A program made the position numbers and the translations under genes. 64,000 bases of DNA. Source: Clostridia bacterium. Its GTDB lineage: Bacteria > Bacillota > Clostridia > Oscillospirales > CAG-272. Under the pieces are notes generated by a model. That model ran no database searches, was not told where the DNA came from, and saw nothing but the letters and a program-made list of their open reading frames with translations. The DNA lies in NCBI GenBank assembly GCA_017624905.1, contig JAGAMD010000030.1:30048-94047 (forward strand), written 5' to 3'. Of this stretch, positions 7,667 through 16,212 are shown one piece after another (the stretch's first letter is position 1; each line of letters opens with the position of its first letter).

Positions 7667-8359
7667 TTATTGCTTTCTTGGATCGATATAGTGATCAGCC
7701 TCAGCAAATCTACCATATGTACCCTTTGATTTTTCATATGCTTCGTTTGGCTCCATGCCCTTCTTGATGAAGTCTGTCATTTTGCCGAGTGAAACGAACT
7801 CATAACCGATAACTTGGTTATCCTTGTCAAGAGCCATTCTTGTGCAGTAGCCCTCTGTCATTTCGAGGTATCTTACGCCCTTTGCCTTAGTACCATACAT
7901 AGTACCAACCATTGAACGAGCACCCTTACCAAGGTCCTCCATACCGGCACCGATAACAAGTCCACCCTCTGAGAATGCAGATTGTGTTCTACCATATACG
8001 ATTTGTAGGAAAAGCTCTCTCATAGCTGTGTTGATAGCATCACAAACTAGGTCTGTGTTAAGAGCCTCAAGAAGTGTTTTGCCAGGGAGAATTTCTGCTG
8101 CCATAGCTGCAGAGTGTGTCATACCTGAGCATCCGATTGTTTCAACAAGTGCTTCTTCAATAATGCCGTCTTTAACATTTAATGAAAGCTTACATGCGCC
8201 TTGTTGTGGTGCGCACCAACCGATACCGTGTGTGTAGCCAGAGATATCAGTGATTTGTTTTGCTTGTACCCATTTGCCTTCTTCTGGAATTGGAGCCGGA
8301 CCATGCTTTGGTCCCTTAGCAACGGAGCACATTTGTTCTACTTCATGTGAATAAATCAT
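7667..8359 (-). CDS. Iron-sulfur cluster assembly scaffold-like protein
   Basis: A 230-residue protein resembling NifU/IscU-type scaffolds as annotated beside GGGtGRT proteins. The start is the ATG at 8359 (MIYSHEVEQM), chosen over a longer frame because AAGGAGA lies just upstream. Candidate ligand cysteines are Cys11, the GWCAPQQGAC pair and the ETIGCSGMTHSAA motif, which resembles the GCGxxxAS motif of IscU. A proline/glycine-rich segment (GPKHGPAPIPEEGKW) precedes the core. It is first in the operon with the GGGtGRT gene and has a promoter at 8394-8422. Function in cluster assembly is inferred from resemblance only. Confidence 0.8.
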   Translation of the reverse strand: MIYSHEVEQMCSVAKGPKHGPAPIPEEGKWVQAKQITDISGYTHGIGWCAPQQGACKLSLNVKDGIIEEALVETIGCSGMTHSAAMAAEILPGKTLLEALNTDLVCDAINTAMRELFLQIVYGRTQSAFSEGGLVIGAGMEDLGKGARSMVGTMYGTKAKGVRYLEMTEGYCTRMALDKDNQVIGYEFVSLGKMTDFIKKGMEPNEAYEKSKGTYGRFAEADHYIDPRKQ

Positions 8360-8393
8360 ATGTATTTCTCCTTGAAATAAATTTTTCGAATAT

Positions 8394-8422
8394 ATTATAT
8401 CGTATTTCAAGCATAAAATCAA
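8394..8422 (-). promoter_or_regulatory. Sigma-A promoter of the scaffold/GGGtGRT operon
   Basis: On the minus strand: TTGATT, a 17-base spacer, TATAAT. The -10 lies about 35 bases before the ATG at 8359. Confidence 0.7.
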
Positions 8423-8511
8423 CAATTTTATTAAATTTTTTATTTTTTGCGACACTTATCAAAAAACCATCATTTTTTATTTATATTTTAGTTATTATTT
8501 ATAAAATTTTA

Positions 8512-8540
8512 TTTACTTTTTATATTATATATGATATACT
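8512..8540 (+). promoter_or_regulatory. Sigma-A promoter of rsuA and following genes
   Basis: TTTACT at 8512-8517, 17-base spacer ending in TGA, TATACT at 8535-8540. It is divergent from the GGGtGRT operon promoter about 90 bases away. Confidence 0.65.
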
Positions 8541-8575
8541 AATTTGTGATGCTTTAGATTGAAGGGAGTGGTTTT

Positions 8576-9274
8576 GTGCGTCTTGATAAGTTTCTCACCG
8601 AGATGGGTAAATGCTCGCGCTCAGAGGGTGGTAAGCTTATTCGTTCCGGCAAGGTAACAGTGAACGGCGAGATTATCAAAAAGCCCGACTGCAAAATCAA
8701 CCCTCTAAGTGATTCTGTTACTCTTATGGGTGAGACACTCACCTACAAAAAATTCACATACATTATGTTAAACAAGCCGGACGGCTATGTTTCGGCAACG
8801 GATGACGAAAAAGAAAAAACAGTGCTTGACTTAGTTAACGACGAGGACAGACGCAAGGGCTTGTTTCCTTGTGGCAGACTTGATAAAAACACCTTAGGAC
8901 TTGTAATTTTAACCAATGATGGCGATGGTGCTCATAGGCTTCTTTCCCCAAAGCACCACGTTGAAAAGGTATACAAATTTGAAGTTGACGCTCCTATTTC
9001 AAGCGAGGATGTGTCTCGTTTAGAAAACGGAGTTGATATTGGTGGCTATCTAACTAAGCCTTGCAAAATTAAATTATATGATAATTTATCGAGCGGTGAA
9101 ATAACATTGACAGAGGGCAAATATCATCAAATCAAGCGAATGATGGAAGCAATAGATAATAAGATAACTTATCTTGAAAGAATTAGCTTTGGTTCAATTT
9201 TACTCGACGAGTCGCTTAAGCGTGGCGAGTGGAGATATTTAACAACCGCTGAGGAGGAAATATTCAAAAAATGA
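8576..9274 (+). CDS. rsuA: 16S rRNA pseudouridine synthase, RsuA/RluB family
   Basis: A 232-residue enzyme that isomerises a uridine in rRNA to pseudouridine. An N-terminal S4 RNA-binding domain (residues 1-48, MRLDKFLTEMGK...SGKVTVNG) is followed by the catalytic domain with GRLDKNTLGLVILTNDG; Asp103 in GRLD is the catalytic residue. The MLNKPDGYVSAT segment is also typical. The start is GTG at 8576, after GAAGGGAGT. RsuA (U516 of 16S) is the best fit by length; RluB/RluE-like specificity cannot be excluded. It overlaps the next gene by four bases (ATGA), implying translational coupling with the PHP protein. Confidence 0.88.
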   Translation: MRLDKFLTEMGKCSRSEGGKLIRSGKVTVNGEIIKKPDCKINPLSDSVTLMGETLTYKKFTYIMLNKPDGYVSATDDEKEKTVLDLVNDEDRRKGLFPCGRLDKNTLGLVILTNDGDGAHRLLSPKHHVEKVYKFEVDAPISSEDVSRLENGVDIGGYLTKPCKIKLYDNLSSGEITLTEGKYHQIKRMMEAIDNKITYLERISFGSILLDESLKRGEWRYLTTAEEEIFKK

Positions 9275-10326
9275 AAAAGGATTTACTTCCAAGTGGCGTA
9301 AATTGGTATCGTGCCAATATGCACTGCCACACAACAGTTTCAGACGGTAACTACTCCCCTGAGGAGATTAAAAAGGCATATATGAAAATGGGCTACTCCA
9401 TTGTTGCTTATACTGACCACGAAATCATCCGTACACATAATGATTTAACTGATGATAAGTTTTTGGCAATCACCTCATCTGAATTTTCAATAAACGATTC
9501 TGCCCCTTGCTTTGACACTCCCGAGGGCGAATATATGGATGCCTGGAAAAGCAAAAAGGTTATCCACCTTGGAATTTACGCAAAGGACAGAAACAATACT
9601 TTCCACCCTGCTACCGACGAGGGAACCTTTAACTGGTGGAAGGAAAATGGTAAAATCATTGAGAACATTACAATTGACGGCTACAAGCGTGAATACACTC
9701 TCGAAAGCATAAATGAAACAATTAAGCGTTTAAACAATGCCGGATTTTTGGTTGCACTTAACCATCCCAATTGGTCACTAAACGATATGAATGACTACCT
9801 TAATTTTGAAGGTCTTTGGTCACTTGAAATTTTAAACTACGCAACCGAGCGTATTTCCGGAGCTGAATACTGCCCTTATATATACGACCATATGATAAGA
9901 AACGGCAAAAACAGAAATCTTTTCTGTAATATGGGAGATGACAACCACAATCGTGGTGGCTCATTTGACCACTCATTTGGCGGCTCAACGATTATCGGCT
10001 CCAAGGAGCTTGAATACAGTCAAGTAATGAAGGCACTTGAAAATGGTGAGTTTTACTGTGCAAGTGGCAAAAATCCACCTAAAATAAATGCTCTTTACGT
10101 TGAAGACAACATCGTCAAGATTGACTGTACACCTGCCACTGACGTGTTTCTAACCGGTATGGGCAGAAATTTCCGTTTTGCTGATACTGATGGTAAGGAA
10201 ATTACCCACGCGGAATTCAAGCTTGACCCACAGGACGTTATGTTCCGTTTAACTGTAAGAGATAAATACGGAAACAACGCCCACACTCATTATTATAGAG
10301 TTAACGATTATTTAACAAGGAGCTAA
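9271..10326 (+). CDS. PHP-domain metal-dependent hydrolase, copy 1
   Basis: A 351-residue protein of the polymerase-and-histidinol-phosphatase fold. The metal-binding motifs are HCH (His18, His20), TDH (Asp49, His50), a later NHPNW and GDDNH. These families hydrolyse phosphoesters, for example histidinol phosphate or nucleoside phosphates, but the substrate here is not evident. The gene starts inside the rsuA stop and is followed after four bases by a paralogue of nearly equal length. The last about 90 residues (ENGEFYCASGKNPP...) form a beta-rich tail shared by both copies. Cytoplasmic. Confidence 0.85.
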   Translation: MKKDLLPSGVNWYRANMHCHTTVSDGNYSPEEIKKAYMKMGYSIVAYTDHEIIRTHNDLTDDKFLAITSSEFSINDSAPCFDTPEGEYMDAWKSKKVIHLGIYAKDRNNTFHPATDEGTFNWWKENGKIIENITIDGYKREYTLESINETIKRLNNAGFLVALNHPNWSLNDMNDYLNFEGLWSLEILNYATERISGAEYCPYIYDHMIRNGKNRNLFCNMGDDNHNRGGSFDHSFGGSTIIGSKELEYSQVMKALENGEFYCASGKNPPKINALYVEDNIVKIDCTPATDVFLTGMGRNFRFADTDGKEITHAEFKLDPQDVMFRLTVRDKYGNNAHTHYYRVNDYLTRS

Positions 10327-10330
10327 ACAT

Positions 10331-11380
10331 ATGAAAAAGTATCTAATTTCACCGGAGATGAATTGGTATAGAGCTAATTTTCACTGCCACACAAAGCATT
10401 CAGATGGTGCACTAACACCTGCCGAGGTCAAGGAGGCTTACAAAAATCACGGCTACTCTATCGTAGCTTACTCCGACCATGATGTGCTCCTCGACCACTC
10501 TGACTTAGACGACGAGAACTTTTTGGCACTCACAAGCTCAGAGTATGCTATAAACGACTCAAAGGCTTCATTTCCACAGCTTTTCGACATTAACACAAGC
10601 GACTGGCAACGTAAAAAATGCGTTCACCTAAACATTTTTGCTAAAGACCAGCATAACACATTTATGCCAGCGACAAGCATTGAGCAAAACTGGATTTTAA
10701 AGGACAGATATCCGGATACAAAGTGTGACGGCTTTATACGTGAGCTAACAAAGGAAAACTTAAACGAGATTATCAAGCGTTGTAACGACGCAGGCTTCTT
10801 GGTACAGTTAAACCATCCATATTGGTCGCTCAATGAGCGTGAGGACTACATAAATATGGAAGGACTTTGGGGTCTTGAAATACTTAACTACGCAACTGAG
10901 CTTGAAACAGGCTCTGAATACTGCCCATATATCTACGATGATATGATAAGAAATGGTATGTACAATCTAGTTTGCACAATGGGTGATGACAACCACAACC
11001 ACGCAGGGCTTCGAGAATCCTTTGGTGGCTCGACATTTATTGGTGCTAAGGAATTAAAATACGACCAAATTATCGAGGCTATGGAAAAGGGTAATATTTA
11101 CTGTGCGTCAGGACGTGATAATCCCCCTCAGTTTAAGGCGGTTTATGTTGAGGACAATATGCTAAAGATTGAGTGTACACCGGTTGAAAGCATTATCGTA
11201 AATGGTTACTGCCGTTGTGACAGACATACAACGCACGACGATGACTCCGAGGGACTGACCCACGATGAGTTTTGGTTACGTGAAACCGACGTATATTTCC
11301 GCATTACAATCCGTGACAAATACGGAAATAGTGCACATACGCACACATACTTTGTAAAAGACTATATTGATAAAAAATAA
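10331..11380 (+). CDS. PHP-domain metal-dependent hydrolase, copy 2
   Basis: A 349-residue paralogue of the preceding gene, sharing the opening NWYRAN(M/F)HCHT, the (T/S)DH motif at 48-50, NHPYWSLNE, EILNYATE, YCPYIYDDMIRNG and GDDNHNHAG. All metal ligands are conserved, so it should be active. The strong similarity and the four-base spacing indicate a tandem duplication followed by divergence. RBS AAGGAGCTAAAC lies at the end of the previous gene. The two proteins may act as a heteromer or on related substrates; this is inference. Confidence 0.85.
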   Translation: MKKYLISPEMNWYRANFHCHTKHSDGALTPAEVKEAYKNHGYSIVAYSDHDVLLDHSDLDDENFLALTSSEYAINDSKASFPQLFDINTSDWQRKKCVHLNIFAKDQHNTFMPATSIEQNWILKDRYPDTKCDGFIRELTKENLNEIIKRCNDAGFLVQLNHPYWSLNEREDYINMEGLWGLEILNYATELETGSEYCPYIYDDMIRNGMYNLVCTMGDDNHNHAGLRESFGGSTFIGAKELKYDQIIEAMEKGNIYCASGRDNPPQFKAVYVEDNMLKIECTPVESIIVNGYCRCDRHTTHDDDSEGLTHDEFWLRETDVYFRITIRDKYGNSAHTHTYFVKDYIDKK

Positions 11381-11424
11381 GTTATAAGCTTTAAAATATG
11401 TAACAAAATTATCGGAGAACAAAA

Positions 11425-13587
11425 ATGAACATTATTGAAACACTAGCTAAAGAATTTTCACTAAAGATAAGTCAAGTTGAAGCAACAGTTGGACTTATCG
11501 ACGATGGCAACACAATTCCTTTTATCGCACGTTACAGAAAAGAGGTTACAGGCTCACTTGACGATACTGTACTTCGTAATCTTGACGACAGACTAAAATA
11601 TCTAAGAAACTTAGAAACGAGAAAGGCTGAGGTTGCATCCTTGATTGAGGCTCAGGGCAAATTAACACCTGAAATCGTTGATGCTCTTAGCAAGGCTCAA
11701 ATTATAACCGAGGTTGAGGATATTTATCGTCCATTTAAGCCAAAGAGAGAGACACGTGCCTCCCTCGCCAGAAAGAAAGGTCTTGAGCCCCTTGCCAATC
11801 TCATTATGGAGCAAAAAAGCTCATATGAACCGTCCATTGAAGAGGTAGCTAAGGACTTTATCACAACCGAAAACGAGGATAAGAAGCTACACGTTAAAAC
11901 AGCTGAGGATGCAATTGCCGGTGCTAAGGACATTATCGCCGAGGACATTTCCGATAATGCTGATTATCGTAAGGCTATAAGAGCTCTCACTAATGACCAC
12001 GGCGTAATTGTATCTAAGCAAGCAAAGGACGAGGACTCTGTTTATAGCTCATACTATGATTATAACGAGGCTGTAAAGAAAATACCCGGTCACCGTGTAC
12101 TCGCTATCAACCGTGGCGAAAAGGAAGAATTCTTAAAGGTTAGTGTTCAAATCAACCCCGAAATAATATTAAATTATTTATACTCACAATTAATAACAAA
12201 CTCAAGCAGCCCGGCAAAATCATATATTGCCGAAGCAATTACAGACGGATATGACAGACTTATCGCCCCATCTGTTGAAAGAGAAATCAGAACTGCACTC
12301 TTTGACGATGCAAGTGAAGGTGCTATAAAGCTATTCTCTGACAACCTTAAGAACCTACTTATGGGTGCACCATTGAAGGGCAAAACTGTCCTTGGCTATG
12401 ACCCCGGCTACAGAACCGGTTGTAAGCTCGCTGTTGTTGACAAAACAGGCAAGGTTATCGATACAGCCGTTATCTTCCCTACAAAGCCACGTGAAGACAT
12501 TGAGGGCTCAAAGGCTATCGTTACACGCCTAATTAAAAAGTATGGTGTTGATGTTGTTGCCATCGGTAATGGTACAGCATCTAAGGAAAGTGAAATCTTT
12601 ATTGCCGGTGTGCTTAAAGAAATTGCCGGTGATAAAAAATATATTATGGTAAGCGAGGCGGGTGCTTCAGTTTATTCAGCATCAAAGCTTGGTGCTGAGG
12701 AATTCCCAGACTTTGACGTTACCCAACGTTCCGCTGTTTCTATCGCAAGACGTCTACAAGACCCACTTGCAGAGCTTGTTAAAATTGATCCTAAATCAAT
12801 AGGTGTTGGTCAATATCAACACGATATGAAGCAAGCCAGACTTGACGAGGCTCTCGGTGGCGTTGTTGAGGACTGCGTAAATAAGATTGGTGTTGACGTA
12901 AATACCGCTTCATATTCTCTTCTTTCATACATTTCAGGTATTAATATGACAAGTGCTAAAAACATTGTTAAATACCGTGAGGAAAATGGTGAATTTACTA
13001 AGAGAAGTCAGCTACTCAAGGTGCCAAAGATTGGCGCTAAGGCTTATGAGCAATGCGCAGGATTTTTACGTGTGCCTGACTCTAAGGAAATTCTTGATAA
13101 TACCGGTGTGCATCCCGAATCATACGAGGCAGCTAAGAAGCTTCTTGATGAGTTTGAATACACTCTTGAGTCCGTTGGACAAGGTCTATCCGATTTGCGT
13201 CAAAAATGCGCTAAATACGGCACAAAGAAATTAGCTGGCGAGCTTGAAATCGGTGAGCCTACACTTCTTGACATTATTGGTGAGCTTGAAAAGCCGGGCC
13301 GTGACGTACGTGATTCATTGCCACTACCTATACTACGTGACGACGTTCTTGGTATGGAGGACTTAAAGGAAGGAATGGTTATGACAGGTACTGTTCGTAA
13401 CGTAATCGACTTTGGTGCTTTTGTTGACATCGGCGTTCACCAGGATGGTCTTGTTCACGTATCTGAAATTTCCGAAAAATTCATCCGTCATCCAAGCGAA
13501 GCTCTTAGTGTTGGCGACATTGTTACTGTAAAAATCAAGGCTGTTGACCTTAACAAAAAGCGCATTAGCCTAACAATGAAAATGTAA
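11425..13587 (+). CDS. tex: Tex-family RNA-binding transcription accessory protein
   Basis: A 720-residue protein with the Tex order of domains: N-terminal helical region with FIARYRKEVTGSLDD, a YqgF/RNase H-like domain (GYDPGYRTGCKLAVVDKTG, about 327-345), a helix-hairpin-helix segment (VGQYQHDM...IGVDVNTASYSLLSYISGI, SAKNIVKYREENG) and a C-terminal S1 domain (about 650-718, GMVMTGTVRNVIDFGAFVDIG). Length matches the family. Tex binds nucleic acid and influences transcription and ribosome-associated RNA. The ATG follows CGGAGAAC. It lies 44 bases after the second PHP gene and probably belongs to the same transcript. Confidence 0.93.
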   Translation: MNIIETLAKEFSLKISQVEATVGLIDDGNTIPFIARYRKEVTGSLDDTVLRNLDDRLKYLRNLETRKAEVASLIEAQGKLTPEIVDALSKAQIITEVEDIYRPFKPKRETRASLARKKGLEPLANLIMEQKSSYEPSIEEVAKDFITTENEDKKLHVKTAEDAIAGAKDIIAEDISDNADYRKAIRALTNDHGVIVSKQAKDEDSVYSSYYDYNEAVKKIPGHRVLAINRGEKEEFLKVSVQINPEIILNYLYSQLITNSSSPAKSYIAEAITDGYDRLIAPSVEREIRTALFDDASEGAIKLFSDNLKNLLMGAPLKGKTVLGYDPGYRTGCKLAVVDKTGKVIDTAVIFPTKPREDIEGSKAIVTRLIKKYGVDVVAIGNGTASKESEIFIAGVLKEIAGDKKYIMVSEAGASVYSASKLGAEEFPDFDVTQRSAVSIARRLQDPLAELVKIDPKSIGVGQYQHDMKQARLDEALGGVVEDCVNKIGVDVNTASYSLLSYISGINMTSAKNIVKYREENGEFTKRSQLLKVPKIGAKAYEQCAGFLRVPDSKEILDNTGVHPESYEAAKKLLDEFEYTLESVGQGLSDLRQKCAKYGTKKLAGELEIGEPTLLDIIGELEKPGRDVRDSLPLPILRDDVLGMEDLKEGMVMTGTVRNVIDFGAFVDIGVHQDGLVHVSEISEKFIRHPSEALSVGDIVTVKIKAVDLNKKRISLTMKM

Positions 13588-13601
13588 TTTGCAAATTTAG
13601 A

Positions 13602-13693
13602 CTGTTTTTTGACCATTATCACCAAAAAACAATGCTTGATTTTGTGCAAAATTAAGTAAAGCTTGAATTTTTTGTTGATTTTGCACAAATCAC
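13602..13693. repeat. Two hairpins after tex, one built on TTTGTGCAAAAT
   Basis: The first hairpin pairs GTTTTTTG with CAAAAAAC (13602-13631). The second pairs TTTGTGCAAAAT (13641-13652) exactly with ATTTTGCACAAA (13678-13689). The T-tracts are poor for the second, so it could be an operator or RNA-processing hairpin before msmK rather than a terminator. Confidence 0.5.
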
Positions 13694-13704
13694 CGTAATA
13701 AATT

Positions 13705-13734
13705 TTGTTTAAAAAAGATATTTAAATTTATAAT
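13705..13734 (+). promoter_or_regulatory. Putative promoter of msmK
   Basis: TTGTTT at 13705-13710, 18-base spacer, TATAAT at 13729-13734. A second TATAAT lies at 13744-13749. The leader to the start codon is about 100 bases. Confidence 0.5.
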
Positions 13735-13839
13735 AGTTTCTGTTATAATATTTATTGTAAAATAAAATATTTGTGTCAATATTTGAAATTTTTACGTTTT
13801 AGGCACTAAAAATATGCTCACAAGCAAGGAGAATTTAAA

Positions 13840-14952
13840 ATGGCAAGTTTGTCTTTAAAACACATTTATAAAAAGTACCCGGGTGGTGTAACAGCCGTAT
13901 CCGATTTCTGTCTTGAAATTCAAGATAAGGAATTCGTTATCTTCGTTGGACCATCAGGTTGTGGTAAATCTACTACTCTACGTATGATTGCCGGTCTTGA
14001 GGAAATCACTGAGGGTGAGCTTTACATTGGCGACAAGCTAATGAATGACATCGCTCCTAAGGACAGAGACATTGCGATGGTTTTCCAAAACTATGCTCTT
14101 TATCCTCATATGACTGTTTATGAAAATATGGCATTCGGTCTTAAGCTAAGAAAGACACCAAAGGAGGAAATCAAGCGCCGTGTTGAAGAGGCTGCTGAAA
14201 TCCTCGGCATTACTCACCTTCTTGACAGAAAGCCAAAGGCTATGTCCGGTGGTCAGAAGCAACGTGTTGCACTCGGTCGTGCTATCGTTAGAAATCCTAA
14301 GGTATTCTTACTTGACGAGCCTCTTTCAAACCTTGACGCTAAGCTCCGTGCAACAATGAGAACTGAGCTTACAAAGATACATAAGCGTGTTGGAACAACA
14401 TTTGTATACGTAACTCACGACCAGGTTGAGGCTATGACAATGGCTACACGTATCGTAGTTATGAAGGACGGTTTCATCCAACAGGTTGACTCCCCACAAA
14501 CACTTTACGATAAGCCGGTTAATATGTTCGTTGCCGGATTTATCGGTACTCCTCAAATGAACTTCATCAATGCTGTTCTTGAGAAGAAGGACGATGGCTT
14601 ATACATCTCATTCGAGGGCAACTCACTCAAGCTTCCTGCTGAAAAGGCTGCTGATCCTGCTCTTGCTGATTACATAGGCAAAGAGGTTATCGCCGGTATC
14701 CGTCCGGAGTGCATCCACGACGAGCCAATTTACCTATCAACAATGCCTGAAAATGTTATTGACGTTAGCGTTGATATTACTGAGCTTATGGGTGCTGAAA
14801 TTTACCTATACATCTCTATCGGTGAGCAAAATGCAATCGCTAAGGTTTCATCTCGTTCACAAGCTCGTGCAGGTGATACAATTCAAGTTGCTGTTGAAGC
14901 CGGTAGAATTCACCTATTCGACAAGGACACACAAAGATACATTATTCACTAA
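13840..14952 (+). CDS. msmK: Carbohydrate ABC transporter ATP-binding protein, MsmK/UgpC type
   Basis: A 370-residue ATPase of the CUT1 sugar-importer class. It has Walker A GPSGCGKST (about 37-45), the Q-loop VFQNYALYPHMTV, the signature MSGGQKQRVALGRA, Walker B VFLLDEPLSNLD, an H-loop THD, and a C-terminal TOBE/OB regulatory region (about 240-370). It is a lone ATPase gene with no permease or binding protein beside it, as is usual for the shared MsmK ATPase that energises several sugar importers. RBS AAGGAG. A terminator follows at 14963-14989. Confidence 0.93.
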   Translation: MASLSLKHIYKKYPGGVTAVSDFCLEIQDKEFVIFVGPSGCGKSTTLRMIAGLEEITEGELYIGDKLMNDIAPKDRDIAMVFQNYALYPHMTVYENMAFGLKLRKTPKEEIKRRVEEAAEILGITHLLDRKPKAMSGGQKQRVALGRAIVRNPKVFLLDEPLSNLDAKLRATMRTELTKIHKRVGTTFVYVTHDQVEAMTMATRIVVMKDGFIQQVDSPQTLYDKPVNMFVAGFIGTPQMNFINAVLEKKDDGLYISFEGNSLKLPAEKAADPALADYIGKEVIAGIRPECIHDEPIYLSTMPENVIDVSVDITELMGAEIYLYISIGEQNAIAKVSSRSQARAGDTIQVAVEAGRIHLFDKDTQRYIIH

Positions 14953-14962
14953 TAAATACTTA

Positions 14963-14989
14963 AAAGACAGGTTTCGCCTGTCTTTTTTG
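14963..14989 (+). terminator. Terminator of msmK
   Basis: Stem AAAGACAGG / CCTGTCTTT with loop TTTCG, followed by TTTTTG. Confidence 0.88.
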
Positions 14990-14998
14990 TTATTTATC

Positions 14999-15026
14999 TT
15001 GACTTTTAATTTATATTTGATATAAT
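14999..15026 (+). promoter_or_regulatory. Promoter of the Gfo/Idh/MocA gene
   Basis: TTGACT at 14999-15004, 16-base spacer, TATAAT at 15021-15026, about 60 bases before the ATG. Confidence 0.6.
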
Positions 15027-15087
15027 GTTTATAGTGTTGTTTCAACACGAAGTTTTTAAATTTTTTAGCACATACTGAGGTTTCATT

Positions 15088-16137
15088 ATGAAAAAGAAAA
15101 TTGCAATTATCGGCTTTGGTGGTATGGGCTCTTGGCACGTAAATCACGCACTAAAGAGTGATGTTCTTGAGCTTGCCGGAATATATGATATTGATCCAAT
15201 AAAACAACAAAAGGCTAAAGATATGGGTATATACTCATATGAGTCATTAGAGGAGCTTATAAACGACAAGAGTGTTGAGCTTGTAACAATAGCTATCCCT
15301 AACGACGTTCACCTTGACACTGTTGTTAAGTGTCTTTTAGGCGGAAAGCACGTTATCTGCGAAAAGCCTGTTGCTCTGTCCAGTGATGATCTTGAAAAGA
15401 TGATTGATGCGTCAAAGAAATCGGGTAAGCTATTTACTGTACACCAAAACAGACGTTGGGACGTTGACTATCTTGCTATGCAACAGCTTGCTGATTCAGG
15501 TGAGATTGGTGCACCTATCAGAATTGAGTCAAGAATACACGGCTCACGTGGTATTCCTTCTGACTGGAGAGGCGAAAAGGAACACGGTGGCGGTATGATA
15601 CTTGACTGGGGCATCCACCTTATCGACCAACTTATGCTTATATATAAAAATGAAGTAATTGATACAATAAATTGCGAAGTAACTAATATTACAAACAAAG
15701 AGGTTGATGATGGATTCTATCTAACAATCACCTTTAAGAGTGGCAAGGTGGCGTTTGTAGAGGTTGGAACTTACAACTTTATTGCTCTGCCAAGATTCTA
15801 TATGAAGGCTGAAAAGGGTTCTGCCTTGATTAGAGATTGGCGTGAAAAAACACAGGTTGCCAAGTGCAAGTACTGGCATGAAAATGATGTTCTTCCTGTG
15901 CAAACAGCGGCAGGACTTACAAAGACTATGGCTCCGCGTGATAGCATAACACTTGATGAATACGAGCTTGAAATTCCAAAAAGCGACGTGCACGACTTTT
16001 ATCGTCATTTCTGCCACGCGATCGACGGCGATTGCTCCCAAGATGTAACCCACGACCAAATGCGTCTTGATATGAAGATTATGGAATATGCATTTAAGTC
16101 AGCCGAGCTTGGACAAACTGTTAAATTTGAATATTAA
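15088..16137 (+). CDS. Gfo/Idh/MocA family oxidoreductase
   Basis: A 349-residue NAD(P)-dependent sugar or inositol dehydrogenase. The Rossmann motif is GFGGMG (residues 9-14) and the family hallmark CEKPVAL lies at about 94-100, giving the catalytic Lys of the EKP motif; a further GGGMILDWGIHLID block supplies the usual Asp/His near the active site. The C-terminal half is the beta-sheet substrate domain. It stands alone between two terminators, with its own promoter. Location beside the sugar ATPase gene and in a genome with a fucosidase fits carbohydrate catabolism, but the substrate is unknown. Confidence 0.9.
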   Translation: MKKKIAIIGFGGMGSWHVNHALKSDVLELAGIYDIDPIKQQKAKDMGIYSYESLEELINDKSVELVTIAIPNDVHLDTVVKCLLGGKHVICEKPVALSSDDLEKMIDASKKSGKLFTVHQNRRWDVDYLAMQQLADSGEIGAPIRIESRIHGSRGIPSDWRGEKEHGGGMILDWGIHLIDQLMLIYKNEVIDTINCEVTNITNKEVDDGFYLTITFKSGKVAFVEVGTYNFIALPRFYMKAEKGSALIRDWREKTQVAKCKYWHENDVLPVQTAAGLTKTMAPRDSITLDEYELEIPKSDVHDFYRHFCHAIDGDCSQDVTHDQMRLDMKIMEYAFKSAELGQTVKFEY

Positions 16138-16138
16138 T

Positions 16139-16170
16139 AAAAAAGAGTTGCTTTCGCAACTCTTTTTATT
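16139..16170 (+). terminator. Terminator of the oxidoreductase gene
   Basis: Stem AAAAGAGTTGC / GCAACTCTTTT with loop TTTC and a following T-rich tract. Confidence 0.85.
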
Positions 16171-16181
16171 TTTAGCAAAGC

Positions 16182-16208
16182 AAAAGGTGTACCGAAGTAC
16201 ACCTTTTA
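16182..16208 (-). terminator. Terminator of the discoidin gene (bidirectional)
   Basis: Stem AAAAGGTGTAC / GTACACCTTTT with loop CGAA. It lies five bases beyond the stop codon of the minus-strand gene. Confidence 0.75.
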
Positions 16209-16212
16209 ATTA

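Noticed and set aside
12953-13234. 93-residue frame inside tex
   Set aside because: It is out of frame within a well-conserved gene and shows no ribosome site or motif.
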